From the NCBI GenBank assembly GCA_900753295.1, contig CAADYQ010000059.1, positions 1-7,870 on the forward strand: DNA of 7,870 bases, read 5' to 3'. The notes under the pieces were generated by a model. It worked only from the letters and a program-made list of their open reading frames with translations, was not told the DNA's origin and made no database searches. Each line of letters opens with the position of its first letter. Within the stretch, counting starts at the first letter, position 1. Made by a program: the position numbers and the translations under genes. Positions 6,546 to 7,870 of this stretch are shown here, piece by piece. The stretch comes from Clostridia bacterium (GTDB taxonomy: Bacteria > Bacillota > Clostridia > Oscillospirales > CAG-272).

Positions 6546-6578
6546 ATTCTCCATATCCCGAAAGACGGCACACGCGCC

Positions 6579-6628
6579 GCGCGACCGTTGCAGTTGCTGT
6601 CGCCGTCGAAGAGGCTATGAAGAAATAA
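6579..6628 (+). pseudogene. Orphan duplicate of the GGGtGRT gene 3' end
   Basis: This 50-bp fragment is 49/50 identical to the end of the intact gene and even keeps its TAA stop. The 83-bp offset is not a multiple of three, and the intact gene already stops before it, so it cannot be translated as part of that gene. The single difference is a third-position GCT to GCC change that keeps alanine. It looks like the remnant of a tandem duplication or of a second gene copy lost by deletion. The 33 bp between the copies (6546-6578) resemble neither copy. It could also be a recombination scar or part of the 3' untranslated region with no coding past. Confidence 0.85.
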
Positions 6629-6644
6629 TCATTCGCAGCTTTTT

Positions 6645-6674
6645 GAGCCGCCGGGATGAAAGTCCCGGCGGCTC
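6645..6674 (+). terminator. Perfect 12-bp hairpin, putative 3' end of the GGGtGRT transcript
   Basis: GAGCCGCCGGGA (6645-6656) pairs without mismatch with TCCCGGCGGCTC (6663-6674) around a six-base loop. This is the sort of stem used in intrinsic terminators, and its position after the gene cluster fits. However, the T-run (6640-6644) precedes the stem instead of following it, and a second small inverted repeat GTGCA/TGCAC (6675-6689) follows. It may be a U-less terminator, an RNA-stabilising 3' hairpin, or an inverted terminator. The structure is certain and the function is not. Confidence 0.6.
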
Positions 6675-6753
6675 GTGCAATATATGCACAAAAAAACGTA
6701 CATACAGGGTGAGGATGAACACCATCCAAGCACAGAAAAACGGAGGATCAAGC

Positions 6754-7653
6754 ATGAAGAACCATCTTTTTTACCGCGCGTTGGCTGCGCTTTTAGTATG
6801 TACGGCAGTGATAATCTGCCTTGCGGCATGTCAAAACAAATCCCCGACTCCCGCCGGCGGCACAAAAGCCCGGAGTACAACTCCGGAGACCATGGTAATG
6901 GTCGCTGTCGATTATTATCCTTTTATCATCCACGGCGGAAGTATGTACGAGATCACCGATGAGACGGTGCAGAGGGCGATGATAGGAAAAAAGCTTGGCG
7001 AGATCACGGGAAATCCGCCGAACAACTGCACCGAAGAGGAATACCGTCGCCGGAGCCTTCTCGGTTATGATGAACGGGAGGGGGAGGCTTCGTTTCTCGC
7101 GCCGGGTACGCCGTTTTACGCGGTAAGCGGGGACGATGACCTGATAGTTGCCGATATTTCGGGACGGCTTGAGGTCTACCGCCGCGATAGTACGACCGCG
7201 CCCGCGAGGGATATTCTTGCCGGCTCCACGGTGACAAGAACAGGCTTCAAAGGCTCCGACAACTACACCGGGCAGGACCTCGATATCCCGCTGACCCCGC
7301 TGTACTCCGCCGCCGAGCTTGAGGCGTTCCTTGTCGAATGGCTGGTGAATGAATACGCCGTGGAAGAAGTCATGAGCATCCAAAAATACGACAGCGCCTT
7401 TTTTGCGGAATACGCGCTGATACCGGTCGCTATCACATTTTCGCCGAGCGGTTCGATAAAATACGAGGTCACGCATGCCATGCATTACGGCGACAGGCTG
7501 ACCGTCGTCGTATCCAAAACCATTCCGGAGGTGGGTACCTGCGACATTGCGGGGTGGCTTTTGCTTGCCGAGGTGAAAAAATCGGACATAACCGATGTCA
7601 AGAGCTTCGGCATGAAGCTCAATACCATTGAATTGGCGCGCGAAAGCCGATAA
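6754..7653 (+). CDS. Putative secreted lipoprotein, function unknown
   Basis: I do not recognise this 299-residue protein. It has a typical lipoprotein signal peptide: positive N-terminus, hydrophobic core at 9-22, and lipobox LAAC at 23-26 with C26 as the lipidated cysteine. A Pro/Thr/Ser-rich linker follows (27-46). The first mature region (48-143) looks like mixed strands and includes an APGTPFYAVSG turn at 116-126 and SGRLEVYRR at 136-144. An acidic helical stretch (186-208) leads into a second region that ends with VVVSKTIPEVGT (251-262) and WLLLAEVKK (268-276). This ending loosely recalls PrcB-like domains, but I would not assign it. The ATG at 6754 has GGAGGA six bases upstream (6742-6747). 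An upstream ATG at 6715 has a poorly spaced ribosome binding site and would push the signal peptide inward. I see no clear promoter in front of it. It should be anchored on the outer face of the membrane. Confidence 0.85.
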   Translation: MKNHLFYRALAALLVCTAVIICLAACQNKSPTPAGGTKARSTTPETMVMVAVDYYPFIIHGGSMYEITDETVQRAMIGKKLGEITGNPPNNCTEEEYRRRSLLGYDEREGEASFLAPGTPFYAVSGDDDLIVADISGRLEVYRRDSTTAPARDILAGSTVTRTGFKGSDNYTGQDLDIPLTPLYSAAELEAFLVEWLVNEYAVEEVMSIQKYDSAFFAEYALIPVAITFSPSGSIKYEVTHAMHYGDRLTVVVSKTIPEVGTCDIAGWLLLAEVKKSDITDVKSFGMKLNTIELARESR

Positions 7654-7657
7654 ACTA

Positions 7658-7686
7658 TTGACAAACCCGGACTTTTATTGTATCAT
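7658..7686 (+). promoter_or_regulatory. Sigma-A promoter for the SPFH-like gene
   Basis: TTGACA (7658-7663, perfect) and TATCAT (7681-7686, 5 of 6) are spaced by 17 bp. The promoter begins four bases after the lipoprotein stop codon and should start transcription near 7693. The roughly 54-nt leader contains a tight hairpin at 7705-7719 (CCGTGC, GCG loop, GCACGG) ahead of the ribosome binding site AAAGGA (7735-7740). Confidence 0.9.
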
Positions 7687-7746
7687 ATATATGTAAAAAT
7701 ATATCCGTGCGCGGCACGGCGGATAATATCCGGGAAAGGATAACAC

Positions 7747-7870
7747 ATGGGACTCATCAAAGCCGGGATCGGAGCACTGGGCGGCACGCTTGCCGATCAG
7801 TGGAAGGAATTTTTCTATTGCGAAGCAATGCCCAAGGAGGTGCTCGTCACCAAGGGACAAAAACGGATAA
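7747..7870 (+). CDS. SPFH/'virion core'-like protein, 5' end only
   Basis: Only the first 41 codons are inside the window, and the gene runs off the right edge. The opening MGLIKAGIGALGGTLADQWK, followed by EFFYC and a VLVTKGQKR segment at about 32-40, resembles the start of Firmicutes SPFH-domain proteins often labelled virion core protein (YdjI-like). The N-terminal Gly/Ala-rich stretch could lie against a membrane. Members of this family are thought to form membrane-associated oligomers, some of them stress-linked. The start at 7747 has AAAGGA six bases upstream and its own promoter, so it is probably transcribed independently of the lipoprotein gene. Assignment rests on a short N-terminus and is tentative. 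Confidence 0.65.
   Translation, partial: MGLIKAGIGALGGTLADQWKEFFYCEAMPKEVLVTKGQKRI

Noticed and set aside
5466..6554. A 362-codon open frame on the minus strand, antisense to the GGGtGRT gene
   Set aside because: It lies fully opposite a convincing conserved gene with a strong ribosome binding site, has a His/Gly/Val-rich composition typical of antisense frames over C-ending codons, and shows no recognisable domain.

Overview
The window looks like part of a chromosome from a fairly GC-rich, Gram-positive anaerobe of the Clostridia, probably a gut Oscillospiraceae or Lachnospiraceae relative. That placement is inferred from the T-box riboswitch, consensus sigma-A promoters, strong GGAGG-type ribosome binding sites, lipoproteins with classic lipoboxes, a stand-alone PduL phosphotransacylase, a TepA-like protease and a GGGtGRT protein. 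I see no mobile element, CRISPR array, tRNA or rRNA.

Left part (84-3231, minus strand): a complete amino-acid uptake operon. A near-consensus promoter (3203-3231) drives a roughly 290-nt T-box leader whose specifier loop reads UGG (Trp). Its antiterminator and terminator share the same seven bases. Behind it come a lipoprotein substrate-binding protein, a membrane permease and an ATPase, matching the TrpXYZ type of tryptophan transporter. Uncharged tRNA-Trp should switch the operon on, so that the cell imports tryptophan when starved.

Middle (3328-4179): a cytosolic TepA/ClpP-fold serine protease on the minus strand, divergent from the next group across a 162-bp intergenic region that carries a clear plus-strand promoter.

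Right-centre (4101-6674, plus strand): pduL (acyl-CoA to acyl-phosphate), an atypical IscU/NifU-like protein with rearranged cysteines, and the conserved but uncharacterised GGGtGRT protein. Spacing suggests one transcription unit, with the last two genes most tightly linked. The 3' end of the GGGtGRT gene is duplicated 83 bp downstream as an orphan 50-bp fragment (49/50 identical, the one difference synonymous). A perfect 12-bp hairpin follows.

Right end (6754-7870, plus strand): an unrecognised secreted lipoprotein, then a consensus promoter and the first 41 codons of a gene resembling SPFH/'virion core' proteins, cut by the window edge.

The best leads for something undescribed are the IscU-like/GGGtGRT pair and its truncated 3' duplicate. 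The T-box operon is the best-supported functional assignment.
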